Shown: positions 37,907 through 50,900 of the stretch, one piece after another
How the letters are laid out: the number at the start of each line of letters is the position of its first letter
Position numbering within the stretch: the first letter of the stretch is position 1
Assembly (NCBI GenBank): GCA_038496675.1
Contig: CM076671.1
Coordinates: forward strand, 3,924,192-3,988,191
DNA: 64,000 nucleotides
DNA from: Rachycentron canadum
Lineage: Eukaryota > Chordata > Actinopteri > Carangiformes > Rachycentridae
Direction of reading: 5' to 3'
Program-made: the position numbers and the translations under genes
Notes under the pieces: generated by a model
The model's input: only the letters and a program-made list of their open reading frames with translations
Databases searched by the model: none
What the model was told of the DNA's origin: nothing

Positions 37907-38720
37907 CCCTTAGTTATCCGCACTGTGCTGTCAGTTTTGCTGTTGCTCTTTCTCATTTCCCAACATTTCAGTAGCAGTACATTAGCTGTCGTGTTATGAA
38001 CAGCTGTGGATTTGCCAGCTGATGTTTATGCTCATAACATTTAATGTTTTATGTTGATGCTACATACATGGCTGCTACAAAACTAATAGAGACAATAATT
38101 TATGTTAATTTCTGCTCTGTGTTTGTTCAGTTGAAGCTTTTAGTTCATTAGTCACCATTAAATACAGTTTACATTATTATCAGTGTTCTGCAGAAAACTC
38201 ATTAAATATACTGGAGTCCAATATCTGCGTGCTGGACTAGTTCCAACATATAAAACAGAATAATAGAGCAATGCTACATGTAGCTACTTATCCATATTGC
38301 TAAAGATGTAATGCATAATTTAATGTATCACTTTTACCATCAGTTGTTGACACTGAGAAAGTGTGAAGTATTTGCTGCTGACACAGGCTTGGGGATGTAG
38401 CACAATGGGGCTTCAGTATAAAGTGTGAATGAGTGGGATATCAAAAGAAAGCCACTGTGATATGAGAGGAGAGTAAGAAGGGCAAGCTATTTCATGGGCT
38501 ATCCCCATGTTTTCAAAGTTTTTTCATAGTATTATGTTCTACCCAAAAACTGACATTTGATAAAAGTGCAAAAAAGCTGTGTGAAGGCACAAAATATTGA
38601 CATGTGATGCTTTTGCCAAGATGACTTGATGTCATGTGCAGCAACAAAATTAAATCCATAAATTACACAACTGAGACTGACTTATTTTACTTTGTTTATT
38701 TTTTTTCCTATATAATACAG

Positions 38721-38772
38721 CTGGATATTTGGACGACGGAGAGCTGGAATTAAAATTTGTAAATCAATTTAA
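38721..38772 (+). other. Candidate cryptic or alternative 52-bp exon in the downstream intron
   Basis: A CTGAC branch-point-like motif at about 38677, a T-rich tract and AATACAG form a strong acceptor. 52 bp later comes the donor AA|GTGAGT. Spliced after the IL1RAPL-like exon, the split codon becomes GCT and the frame stays open as GYLDDGELELKFVNQF with a last partial codon. The other two frames contain stops. The encoded peptide does not resemble the start of Ig domain 3 that should follow. The length is not a multiple of three, so joining to a normal phase-1 downstream exon would shift the frame. It could be a rarely used poison exon, an exon of an unrecognised transcript, or a chance pairing of splice signals. 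No family recognised. Confidence 0.22.
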
Positions 38773-41112
38773 GTGAGTAGCTTTGCTTCTCCAGTATGAA
38801 GTTCAGGTGAAATTTTCAGCAGTTACAGTTATAGGTAAAAGATAAGGCCGACACAATTCAGTATTTTTCTTCTTGTCAACAGAACCAACAAAGAGACGAA
38901 AACCAGTGACATCTGTTCTCAGTCAATTCCTAAAACAGATGGGCTTTGTAGTTCTGAGAAACATTGACTCAAGCAGGAGTAAATGTTGCATGTGTTCAGG
39001 GACTATCTTCAGCGATGGATTAATGCATATTTCTCTCAGTGGCACTTAAAGGAGCAGGAAGTTCTATGTGAGAATGACACAAAATAAACTATAGCTCTAT
39101 TTAATCGTAAGGAAGGAACCCATGGAAAATAAATCTAGTTTGGCTGGAATGAATTGCTTCCACTGACTTAGGTATGGCTGTCCCTTGTCTTTTACAGTAA
39201 TTCTAAAACATGCAGTATCTAGTTTTTTGGTGAGTGTTTACATTGTCTCAACACATGTATCGTGAAAATATTTGAAGGCGGCATGTCTGACAGCTGACTC
39301 AGAGAAAGCCAAATATCATGCAGACACATACACACACATTCTTACAGAGGAGCAGGGCACTTTTCACAGCATTTGTCTGAATCTGACAATGGGTTATGAC
39401 TTTTGCTGTATTGATTTTCCCCTGTGAGACAGGATGTCCAGTAGACACATTCTGACGGGCTGTCATATTTGTTACCATCTAAACTTGGCCTTTACCAGCT
39501 AATGTTGGTGCTCATTTTCTAAAGGTGGGTAATAATGTCAGGTAAACGTCAGTCATGCTGAAAGTGAAAAAAAATGAGATAGAGGTGACAAATTGTTCTG
39601 GGGTGAAGGCATGACTGTCAGCAGTTAAGTCAAGATACTTGATTTATACTTGTTTTCCTCTGGTCTGAAATGTTCCATTCATTCATACTGGCTGAATTAA
39701 TTCTGTTTCAAAGTGGACTTTGGGCAAAGCACAAGGCATCTTATTTTAGACTTCACTTTAATATCAACCAGCATCTGTAGAGATCTGAATTTTTGAATTA
39801 ATTTGTTGAATAGACAAACCAACCAAGAATCAAGATACTATTCACTAGGCTGCCCGCAAAGAAATAAGTCTTCTCCCTCTTCTTGGAGGGTATATAAATA
39901 ATGAGCACACACCATATCACACTCAAACACTACGTCATTTTTTTTAATTTTTTTTTATCCACAGAAGTGGATGACTCATCAGGTGAGAGGCAGAACCAAT
40001 GCTTCCCCAAAGGCAGGAACAGTAAACACTGAATCAAATTGGATTGTGCTGTTCGTATGCGTACGTGCTCACAAGGTTCAGGAGGGATCCCGCTGTAATT
40101 GAGACGGCTGAATACGCACACGCCGGCGTTACATCTTCATATCTCCATGTCATTTTTGTCAGAGAGCATAATACAACATATCTACGCTCATCCAACAGCT
40201 GTCAATCTGCCAGCCGCTCTACTCTCATCCCACGTTTGCTTGAGAATACCAATGCATGTTACCTCCTGGGGTGCTTTGTGCGTGAAGATATGTGAGTGGA
40301 TGTGAGATCACTGGGTTAGAGATTTCATAGTAGAGTGGCATAAAGCACACAGAAGAGAAAGTGCAGGGTTTAGTGGAGCAGGATAGACGACCGCCACAGG
40401 CCCGCTTTATATCGGCCATGAGGATTGGTTTCATATTACAACATAATGGTATTGGTTCAACCCACTTAATGAGTCACATCATTTCTTATGTTCAAATGGG
40501 GTTCTCAGGAATTAGACGATATGAAGGAATTGTTGAATTAATGACCAGCTCTTACTGTATATTGCTATTGCCTCAAGCATGGAGGAAAGAATCGGAATTG
40601 TTCCTGTGGTGGCTGAATGCAAAAAGGTGAAGGGTAGACAAGGGTGAAGCAAAGGTTTGCAGACAAAAAGGTTCCCCAATGCACCAAGGACCCCAACCTT
40701 CAGGATGTTCCGCTTACTCTCTCCAATCTTGCGATATATACAGAGTATGATATAGCTCTACCTTTACATACATATAAATTAATCTGCCTCCTTTTGGAGA
40801 CTGAATTTGCATCAGGACTGTCCCTGTTTACAATTTTTTCGTTCATAGCTGAATTTGCATAGATTACCATTAAGATTTCAGCCCCTTTTTGTGCTCATCC
40901 TCAGGTAGATTATGAATCCTAAAGAGAAGACGGTTCTTCAAAGCTGGAGAGCCGGCTCTGTTTTGACTGACCATCTAGCATAGCTCCTAGGCTCGTGTGG
41001 TTTGTTCTCCTTTGGGTTATTTTTGGGTCTCATTTTTTGGAATTTAAGTTTTGCCTGTCCTACTTACTGCATTCCCCAAAGTGAACTTGAGGCCTTTTTC
41101 AGCCTGATCCAG

Positions 41113-41121
41113 ATTTCTCTC

Positions 41122-41156
<35 letters not shown>

Positions 41157-41215
41157 GTCTGCCTGTCGTTCTCTCACTCACTTTCTCCCTCTCTCTCACT
41201 CTCTTCTCAGCCATC
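41113..41215 (+). repeat. CT-rich polypyrimidine tract with (CT)n core
   Basis: The core at 41115-41160 is CT repeat with a CCCT interruption; it decays into CTCTCACT-type sequence up to about 41215. Mirror-symmetric polypyrimidine tracts can form triplex DNA. The long plus-strand open frame here is produced by the repeat (SLSLS), not by a gene. Confidence 0.93.
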
Positions 41216-42939
41216 TGTTCATGCTTGTGGCATCTTTTTATCTGTCTTCCTTCCCTACCGTGTTTGACTCCTCTCATCTTAACACTCCCAACTTTTTATC
41301 CTTGTTTCCTCTTGTGTATCTTTCCTTTTGCTACCTTGCCTGTGTGTGTATCACATCATTAACTGCCTTTGTGGCTCCTCTCTCACAGGCATTTGTTGCT
41401 TCTTTCACTTTCTCTGGTAGCTTTAGACAGCCATTACTCTTTATATTGACCTCCTAGAAGATGATTTCCTCCAGGTGAAAGGAATGGCTGTACCTGTAGT
41501 CAGAAAACGCTGTTTCCCACATTGAGAAATATCCTGAACAAACAAGTGTGAACAGGGTATCTAATTATGTATGTACAGGAAATAATGTAGCCACAAAGCC
41601 AATACCTACCCCTGCCCTCATATCCACAAAGGTATTTGAAAACATAGGTAGGTTGTGCATTTCTACCGAGTGTTCAAATAAAAGTGTACTTAACCCTTTA
41701 AGCCCTGAGGTTTGATTTAAAAAAAAAAAAAAAACGGACATTGAGATATCAAAAGTCTGTGGCTTGAAAGTGGTTCGTGGTGGTCATACTCAATCTTTTG
41801 ATGCACTGTCACTATTACCATCACACCGGATCGCACCGTCATTATCACTGTTATTACAGCGAATAACAGATCCATAACGTCATCACAACTTCATCAGAAC
41901 TTTTTTTTCTGCTTCAATTCATTCGGACAAAATGGACAGAATGCATGCAAGCACGTTCAGAGCATCTTTCCTGAGCTGCCTCCTCGAACACTTTGAATAG
42001 GAACACGTATTTTTGGGCTAGAATCAAAGTAGTGCCTGTCTGCTAACTAGTGGTAGAGAGTACAAACCAGATTTGGCTCTGTAACCGGAACTATCATCTG
42101 TTTTGTGTGTTTAGTATTATTGTTTGTTGCAGTTTTACAACTCTGGCAACTAATGTTGTGGCTCTTATGAATGACGGATAATTAAAGTTTGACATTCAGA
42201 AAGACCCAGATATACTGTGCATATTTTTTTCATCCGGTGTATCAAACCAGACCCAGCAACTATTTTATTTACATTTGTTTGGCATGTTAGAAAGACAACT
42301 CCTTCGGGATACCTACATTATTCTCTTTCTGCTGAATTTGTAAGTGGTAGAGTAGAAGTAGTTTGTTTGAGAGACATTCTATCCTCTAGTGGTCAGATAA
42401 TGCTTAATGTACAGAGCGTCTGCAACTCTGTAAATGTACGATAATGCATTTTGTCCCGTGAGGAACGATGTCCATTAAATACATAATAACAAACATCAGC
42501 GTCATTCTCTGCCTTACATTTTGACATTCATTTGTTTTCTCAAAATGTTTGCATGGAAAAGGAGTTTAATTAAACATGTGACACACTGTGCAACACATTA
42601 TAGGAATCATATTTTAAACATTTTGAAAATTGTGGCAGAAGGCTGCCGTGTCGTCCCACAATGATTCCCTTTTTTTCTCCTCTTAGAGGGCGCATGAGGT
42701 TTTGATTGACGGGTAAAGGTATACGCATCAGCAGGTATCTCTGATCCATGTTGTTGAATGATGTCTGGATGATGTCATCACACACATTACAACCAACAAA
42801 CTGCACAAGCTGTTGCCATGGAGATCCTTTTTTTTTTCTAGTAGTGAAATGCGGTCAGTGCCTGAAGCAGCGAAACGAGTGTCAACCTGCATAAAGGCAA
42901 AGAGCGGCACAGTAGACTGCTTGAGAATTTCTTTTTCTA

Positions 42940-42941
<2 letters not shown>

Positions 42942-42995
<54 letters not shown>

Positions 42996-42996
42996 C
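42942..42996 (+). repeat. (GT)n ending in (GC)n
   Basis: About 24 GT units followed by GCGCGCGC, an alternating purine-pyrimidine tract of about 55 bp with high Z-DNA potential. Confidence 0.96.
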
Positions 42997-43374
42997 ATGT
43001 GTAGAAATGCATGTGCACTTCTGTGACATTCCTGCACTCAGCCCATCCTCACCTATCTGACAATCCAAAATCCCAGTTGTGTAATGTTTGGTTTTTACTA
43101 TGCAGAGTCTTGACTCACAGAGTCTGTTGACTGGAAATAAATGGCTGCTATTTATGTGTTGCTTGGCTGCTAAAACTCAAAGGAACATCCAAGGTCTGTG
43201 TGCTGTAGTATTTCCCCATCGGTGAGGTTTTTGAAGGCTGTGAAATCTGCCTGTTGGCCAGATGTATTCATGTCATGTGGGATTAGTTGAACAATGTGTT
43301 GTGTAATCTCAAAGTGTGTGTATATTAATGTACATATGTAGGTGTGTGTTTGTCTGAATGCATGCGTGTGGGGA

Positions 43375-43394
43375 TGCATGCATGCATGTATGTA
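43375..43394 (+). repeat. (GCAT)n short tandem repeat
   Basis: ATGCATGCATGCATGTATGT, with a single TGCATGC copy a few bases upstream near 43358. Confidence 0.85.
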
Positions 43395-43739
43395 GCCTAA
43401 ATCGAGGCGATTTTTCTTATGAGAAGTGCAGATTATTGTTGCAGAGCTCATGTGTATCCATCACACTTTGAAAACAAGTAGACTAAGATTTAGAAGTTGC
43501 TTCTTGTGTATTTCTGCAAAAACATATGGACAGAAAATAATTGTTATATCAGTGAATAATAACAGAGTCTCTTGGCAGCCAAGAGGTTTGTATCCTTTTA
43601 ATAGCGAGGTTCATTCACTCAGAGGAAACAAAACATCATTTTACATACATGAATATTCACTCGGACTTTGCCTGCACTTAACCTTTTATTTGCTCTGTCA
43701 CGCTTTTTCTTTGGCTTTCATGCAGCCTCACGCGCACGC

Positions 43740-43770
43740 ACAAACACACACACACACACAGACACACTCA
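43740..43770 (+). repeat. Imperfect (CA)n microsatellite
   Basis: CACAAACACACAC-type repeat with a CAGACACACTCACCCACCACC tail. Confidence 0.85.
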
Positions 43771-44940
43771 CCCACCACCGTACTTCCTTTGGTTATTGCC
43801 ATCTGCAGCAACATTATATGTCTTGATCAGCAAGGGGTAATCATCAATTACACATATAAGTGCAAAAGCACACACAATTTAATGGACTGCACTTCCACTG
43901 GATTTAGACGCGTTGTTTTCGGAAACGGTTAATGGTAATTATGGCTCCATTTTGTCGCACAGTGTGAAAGATAATGGTTCCCAATGTTTGTCCCCAAATC
44001 TTTGCTGAAATTATAGGCCAATGTTAATCAATTTCGCTGCAGAGGCAAACAATGGAGAACAAGCCTCTCATACAACTGAGGTCACGAAACACTAGAGCAA
44101 AGATAAAAAGAAATTTAGCCAGCAGTTGTTTGGCTCTGCAGCTAGGGGAAACACAGAGAGCTCTCATGAATTGCTAAATTTTATTCACTGTGTGTTGCAT
44201 GCAGAGAAAGGATTCCCAATTTCTCTCTGCAACTAAACAACAAATTTTAGAGAAAAAATATCCATCTTTCATCTTTTTAGATTCTTAAAATAGACTGTAA
44301 CTTTCCAACATACCTATTATATTAGAAAGGTACAGTAGAAGGAAAACGGTGATGATCTTGAAAGTACTGATGTATCGTGCCACTAAGAATATAACCTCCC
44401 TTGGGTGCTCAAAGCCACAGCTTGACCCTGACATGTGACCCACACCATAGTGGAAGTCTCCATCACTTTAATGGGCTGTTAAGGATCATTACAGCCTCTG
44501 TGACTTTAGCTAAAACTCAGCCAAGGTTATTGATTCAAGGTGTTCAGTTGGGTGCGTGTGTCACAGGACACAATAGCAGCTGATTTAGAGGGTGATGGGA
44601 GAAAAAGTTGAGCAGTTAGGCATTAATGAAGGAGCAGTACAGAAAATATGCAATTATGGGTTCATGTCTTGAATGTATATAGGCAATGACTAAATGAAAG
44701 GACCTTAAGTAGGTTAATTATGGATATTGATTGAGCTTGAGCTAGTCATCAGTGATGTTATGATACTCACTGCGACGTACTGGGATATACACGCTATCCG
44801 TTTGACCTTGTAAGGTCAAGGTTTCAGTGACCACACTGGGTAAATCAAACGCCAATCTGGGATGAACAGTTCTAGACATTATACTGAGAGGCATTTCCTC
44901 ATGCCATTATGCAAAGGCAGGCCATCTTACTCTCGCTCTC

Positions 44941-44962
44941 TTTTTTTTTTTTTTTTTTTTTT
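44941..44962 (+). repeat. Poly-T run (about 22)
   Basis: T run preceded by TCTCGCTCTC, between unremarkable intron sequences. Confidence 0.95.
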
Positions 44963-47900
44963 GGCGCATGCTTCTTTATACGTCGTAGTGCGTTATGAAC
45001 ATCATTTTAGATTAAGCGCACTGTTTACCATCCAGGTCAGGAGCATACTCTGTACCTCTTTCCTCTACAAAGCATAGGGGGATGGAGCTTAAACCACAAT
45101 TCACCAGCTTTGGGTCAAGGTCAGAGCTCAGCCACCTGTTGAGAAAAAGACAAAGATAACAGTTTGAAAAGGTTTTACAAAAACAGTGAGTGAGGTGGTT
45201 TTTCTGAGACTTTAAGGGTATTCCTAAATAAAGGAGCAACAGCAGTATAGGCACCATAACCTTTAATTTTTAATAACATTTATTTAGCAGACAAAGGTCA
45301 CAACCGTCTGTCAGTTGTGGGATATGAAAGATTAATCCTGCATTCCTTGACTTATTTCGCCTGTGGGGGCAGTAGAACTAGCTGAAATCATCACAGTTGA
45401 ACTAGTTTTAATGGCTAACATTGTAGCTATAACAGTGGCCTTATTTATATATTGAACATGCACAGAAGCAACACAGGCAACCAGCTGGAGTCGTGTTTCT
45501 GGCCAGATGACAAACTGAGCTTGCTAATACCAATATTGTGTTCACCAATTTCTGGCTAACTTTGATGACATCTTCTCTATTTTAAATTGTCCAATTTTTG
45601 GCAGTTTGTACTTCTGTCATTTTGCCTGTAATGTCCCTTTGTTCTCTTGAAAGCTAGTCTGACAAAGAGTAAATGTTGAATTGTAAGATTCTTCTTCTCT
45701 ACTGTACGTCAACATCACAGATGCCACTGTGTGATTTAAAAGCAGCAATTATAGGGTTGTGGCCACTCTCTTGAATTGCCTATAGTCACAGGTAGGGATC
45801 GACAGAATTTGAAGGACTTCTCTATTGAGCCATGAACACCCAAGGACAGAAAATTATTCCTGGGTTTAGCAGCAGAGTTATAATCTTCCAGCCTGAGGGG
45901 AACGGCTCATTCATGGTTTACCGTGCATTACAGTATAACAACACAGTAATTTGTAGTGATAAGGGTGCAGTAGTGCCTGGGGTTGGTCTGGCAACTGTAG
46001 GGAGCATGTGTAATTTAATCTGATACTTTTTTTTTTGTTGTTGTAAAATGAAAGTATCGAGGATTATTGTTATGATTCATCCAAATATATTTTGTCCAGT
46101 TTGTCAATCATTGCCTCAGTAATCACATGATCCAACAGGTCATAGTAATAGCAAATAATATGAGCTGGAATTACAGCTTCACATATTTTACCAATTTTCA
46201 CCAGCATCCTTCAGACTTATTGCAAAATATGTCTTCTGTTGCTTCAGATTTGACAAAACTGTTACTCTGTCACTCATATCACCAACATGAGCACCATGGC
46301 AGTCTCCCTTTTTAAAAGCTTTCCCCAGGCCTGTATTACTCCTAGTTTCTTACTGAATGGCAAGGCCAAATGTGTGTCATTGATTCTTGAGGCCAGCTTG
46401 CAGCTCTGTATTCAGCCTGTTCTTTCTTTAGGAACATCCTGCTTCACAGTCATAGTTTTACACCTTCAAATCTGGGAGCTGATTTTGCAAGTAAAATCTT
46501 ATACACAGTTTGGCTGTGAGCAGCTCAGCTGCAGGTGAGAAACATGTTCAAGGGACCTGTACAGTGGTGGGTGAGGATTGGCAGGCTGTTTCCCTTACTG
46601 AATGTTTTGGTAGCAGTGCAATCAAAATTCAATGCAGCAGACACTTCTATCACCATTATTTATTAAATCAATACAATGAAGTCTCCGTGGCTTCTACTAG
46701 TGCCTTTGTTGAATATTTATATTTTTTAATATATTTAACTTTCTCCATCACCTTTTTAACACCTGAAATGTTTGAAGGAAGTACATACTGATGTGAACAC
46801 GTTTTGTCAACACTGGTTGCTTTCAGGGGCTCGCAACACAGAAACTTTAATGTCCTCCAGTGTACTTGGTCAGGAAAAAATGTTGTTTTGAAGTTATGGT
46901 CTAAGTAGATTGTCAGTGCTTTGGAAATGTTGAACTTCAAAGTGACCTAGTTTTTCAAATAGCCCTTTTTGAGTTCATCATAAATCCCGCTGCAGCATAG
47001 TGAAAATTGACCAAAGTCTTATTATGGAGTACAGATACAATGAAAATGAATGAATCTGCATACCAGCTGATTACACAGTAGTTTCTCATACAATAAGGCC
47101 TGGAAAGGGGTCGCCAGGTTTGACTAGTCCAATAATTTAGCCTGCACTTGTTGTAATAACCTTTTTGGGAGATAGAGAGCAAACAAAAGTATTTCCAATT
47201 ACAGTCTGCAGCTATAGTTGTGGAAAACAAGTGTATAGGGTTCAATTTAGTTTGAAAAGCCATTTGGTTGTGGATCAAACAGCTGCTGATACCTTTGTCC
47301 GGACTTTGTACACTATCAGTTCAGCTGAAATCAAAACATCTTTGGTTAATGTAAGCTTTTAGTTGAGCTAGACCTGAACTATGTAGTAGCGCCATATAGA
47401 GCACACAAATATATTCAGTGCGTAAAAGGTTTAATTCCAAATGGACATGGGAGACAGAATTTGTGTCCGATGGTAGGTCCGTTTAAATTGTATAACACCA
47501 GATCATGGCTTCAAGAGAGACTGTGTAACTTTTGATTAAAAACCACAGTTGATTGATTGAATACACAGCTTTGCTTTATCTGGTATGACCACTAGCGTAT
47601 TGTTGCTAATGTTAGCAAACTGTATTGCTGTGTAAATGACTTTATTGAATCAAATTGCTGAATGACTCTTGTCTACTTCAGTATTTTGAACTGGATTTAC
47701 TCAGATAAACATTTGATGTTTTTTATATCGCGTATAAACCGAGACGTAAAAACACATCAAAAAGACTTTTGATTGATTGATTTTCATTGGCTCAACACTT
47801 CCCCTTTGCCTTTATCTTTTTGTCTTGTAAGAACAACTTGCCTGTAATGGCCTCAGCAGCAATAAATACGAATCAAGATCAAGACTCTCGACCTGCTTCG

Positions 47901-50900
47901 CTGGTTAAGATCCTCTGTCACTCCGTCGATGTTGGCAGCTGAAGGCCACAGCTTTAACAGGACTTGTTTTAGATCCAAAACTATTAGTGTGTCAGTTTTG
48001 ATCACGTAATACAGGAGATGATTTAAATGCTGCTGCTGTTCTTTGCTCACCTTGCAGTGTCAGTGTGTCAGTTTAATGCAACTACTGGGGCTGAAGTATT
48101 TTGGTTTCTGTTTCCAAGTAAGGAACAGTGCAGAAAAAGAAAATCCCCATCTTGCTTCCTGGGATAAGTGTCATTTGCAGATATGGGATTAAAGCAAACC
48201 ATTAGCAGAACAGAGCACTTCCATGGCAAGTATTAAATGTGTTTGTTTTCTTTATTTGTCTCATAGGGAATTGATTGAATAGTGCCTGTTGAGTGGAGAA
48301 GCAGGAGGTAAGGCAAAGGATAAACAAACATTAGTGATTATTGGAAAAATTTGTATGAATAAGACTTAATTGAGAAGACAGGTAAACAACAAACAGCTGG
48401 ACAGCAGGAGCCAGGTTTCCAGCCACTGTTTGATCAGACGGAATTCTGCCACTGAAAACTGTCTGATATGCTAAGTGAGATGACGGCTGAGGCTTTTGAT
48501 CATTATTGCATGGATTTAAATGGATGAGTTAAAACAAACAAGCACACTAATTTTTGCTGTCCAGGGCTATTCTTGAGATTTTGACAGCTGCTCATTGGTT
48601 GATTTAGAACATTATTTTAAGAGACAGCTCTTATGTGGATTCATTACTATCCAGCACAAATATACAAATAATGTTCAGTTTACCTTTTGCTTATCATCTT
48701 ATTTGTATTTGTGTCACATTTCTTAAGACCTGGCAACTGGACTGGAGGGCAAGCCCAAGTATCTAATTGCTTACCAAAGAGTCCTGTAGTGTGCATTCAG
48801 CTAAAATGATTCTAAGGCCAGACATCATTAAATCCTTTAAACTCACCATGAGCCTTTAAGTGCACTAATCTGGAACTCTTAGGTCTGCTTGTCTGACTGA
48901 TAAGACCTTTATGAGACGATATTTTATGCTCTACCAAAGCACTGTTGAGTGTCAGGGGTAATGCAGGGTGGCATTGATATAGGAGTCTGGTTTGCACAGA
49001 TTACAGCGCAGTCAAGAAAACAAAGCTGCTCATCAGATTGTAGATTATTGTATTGTAATGCAACATTGGCTGGGAGATGTGAACCAAAGCAATGCAGCAG
49101 GTCTGTAAAGGCTTTTAGTTTTGTCAAGATTTGAGGGATGATGTCCTGATGATGACCTATTTGAACTAAGGTGGAAATGTGATCTGTTAAAAAGGTCACT
49201 TCCCAAAATCACAAAAAAACATTTCGACGTTGCAGCCTCGGTGTTATCGAGCAGATCGTTTTGCCTTTATGTGTTGAGGAAACAATGTGTGGAATACATT
49301 ACTCCAGATAATTTGCAAACAACAATTCAGTGTCCGGAACACTGCAAATTACTTTCCATCCACCTCCATTATATTGGGATGAAGGCAGAAATCTCAGGGG
49401 TGGATATCTGAAAACCTGCGTGCATAAAACCAAAACTACACTTTCAGCATGGCTTCATACCACAAGGGGCAAGTGGAAAAATGTATGATGATTCTTATGA
49501 GCTGACTTTTGAGTATTAAAAGTTATCAGCACAAGATTTGGAGAAAACACTTTTTAAAGCAGAGATTGAGAATAAAAGAATAAAGCCAGTGTTGCTTTGT
49601 GTTTACTGTGAACAAATCCCATGACAAGACCAAAACCATCTCTGCTATTAGCTATCTCTAAGCACTGTCTCACTTCCTTCATATGTCTGTTGCAATCAGC
49701 CCGAAGCACATGCATTTTTTAAAAAAGGCTCAGTAATTTTGACAAACAGCTGGACATTAATTTCTAGCAAATGTTACTTCAATAGGGATGACAAACTTGT
49801 TGGGCTCTGTTTTCAGCTGCTGGTACACGTTATATAATACACACCGGTTGAGGTAGTGAGTATATATGGCAGCAGGAGAGTCTATGTGGGATTGACACAG
49901 AGTAAACCAAGTGTCTGTGCTCAATGGAGGGACATATCACCTCGCACAGAGATTTGCAGAGATTTGGCTCACTGATGTGTTATTAATTGTTTTTGGACCA
50001 CACTGGGAATCTGCTGCACAGAAGAATAATATCAGGACAAACAGGAAATACTTGTTTGTAGGATCAGTTTATTGTTTTTGCTCTTTTCACAGGATTTGTT
50101 TTGCTGACAAATCCTACTGAATATTTTCTAAACATTTGTTGAATATTTCAGGATTGTCTTTAAATGTGTTTGAGGTTTTAAATGTGAAAGATTATTCTTT
50201 CACTTTCAAAGCAGTAGTTTGCCAAACAATCTCACAATCTCACTACTCACAAGCTTGTTTGGAGGTTTTCAACCACATCCCACAGTCTTCATCGGTGGAG
50301 GGTTATTACTGAGTTGTCATGGAGACTTTTTCAACTCAATATACAAATGAAGACTGTGAGATGCAGTTGGAAGCTCCAGAAAAATGTAGTACATTGGCCA
50401 TGAGATTTTTGTTGTTTTATGTATTATCAGATGTTATTGTTACTCTGTCATAAGTGAATGTAAGAATTTACTTCCATGGTTTGTCATTGAAACCTTGTGG
50501 CACTCATTTGCAATTTGTGTCTAGTTTGTATTTAGTCCTAGGAGTGGGAGGACACAGCTTTCTTATTGTGTTTATACAACTGTGTCAAATGTCAGTTTAT
50601 TTCCATCAATCTATGAAAAATGAATGAAGACACATTGACATCATATACATGTTTATTGTTGATAAAGAAGTTTGAGAACTAGGGGTGAGCGTACTGTCAA
50701 GCTGTTTACTGTATTTATACAGTTACCCACCCACACCCAGCACCCAGCTCTTCTCTGTTCTCCTATCCTCCTTCTGAGGGAGGATGTGGGCTGATTCTTG
50801 ACCTTTCAATGCACACCCCTCCCACATAAACACACATTCACTTATGCACAGATATGTGTGTGCAGCCTAAGCTTTGGAACCAGGGGACTTGGAGAAGACT

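Noticed and set aside
41002..41457. 151-codon open frame on + strand
   Set aside because: The middle is serine-leucine from the CT repeat; low complexity explains the open frame and no domain is visible.
43426..43932. 168-codon open frame on + strand
   Set aside because: Includes a CA repeat; remaining parts show no family resemblance.
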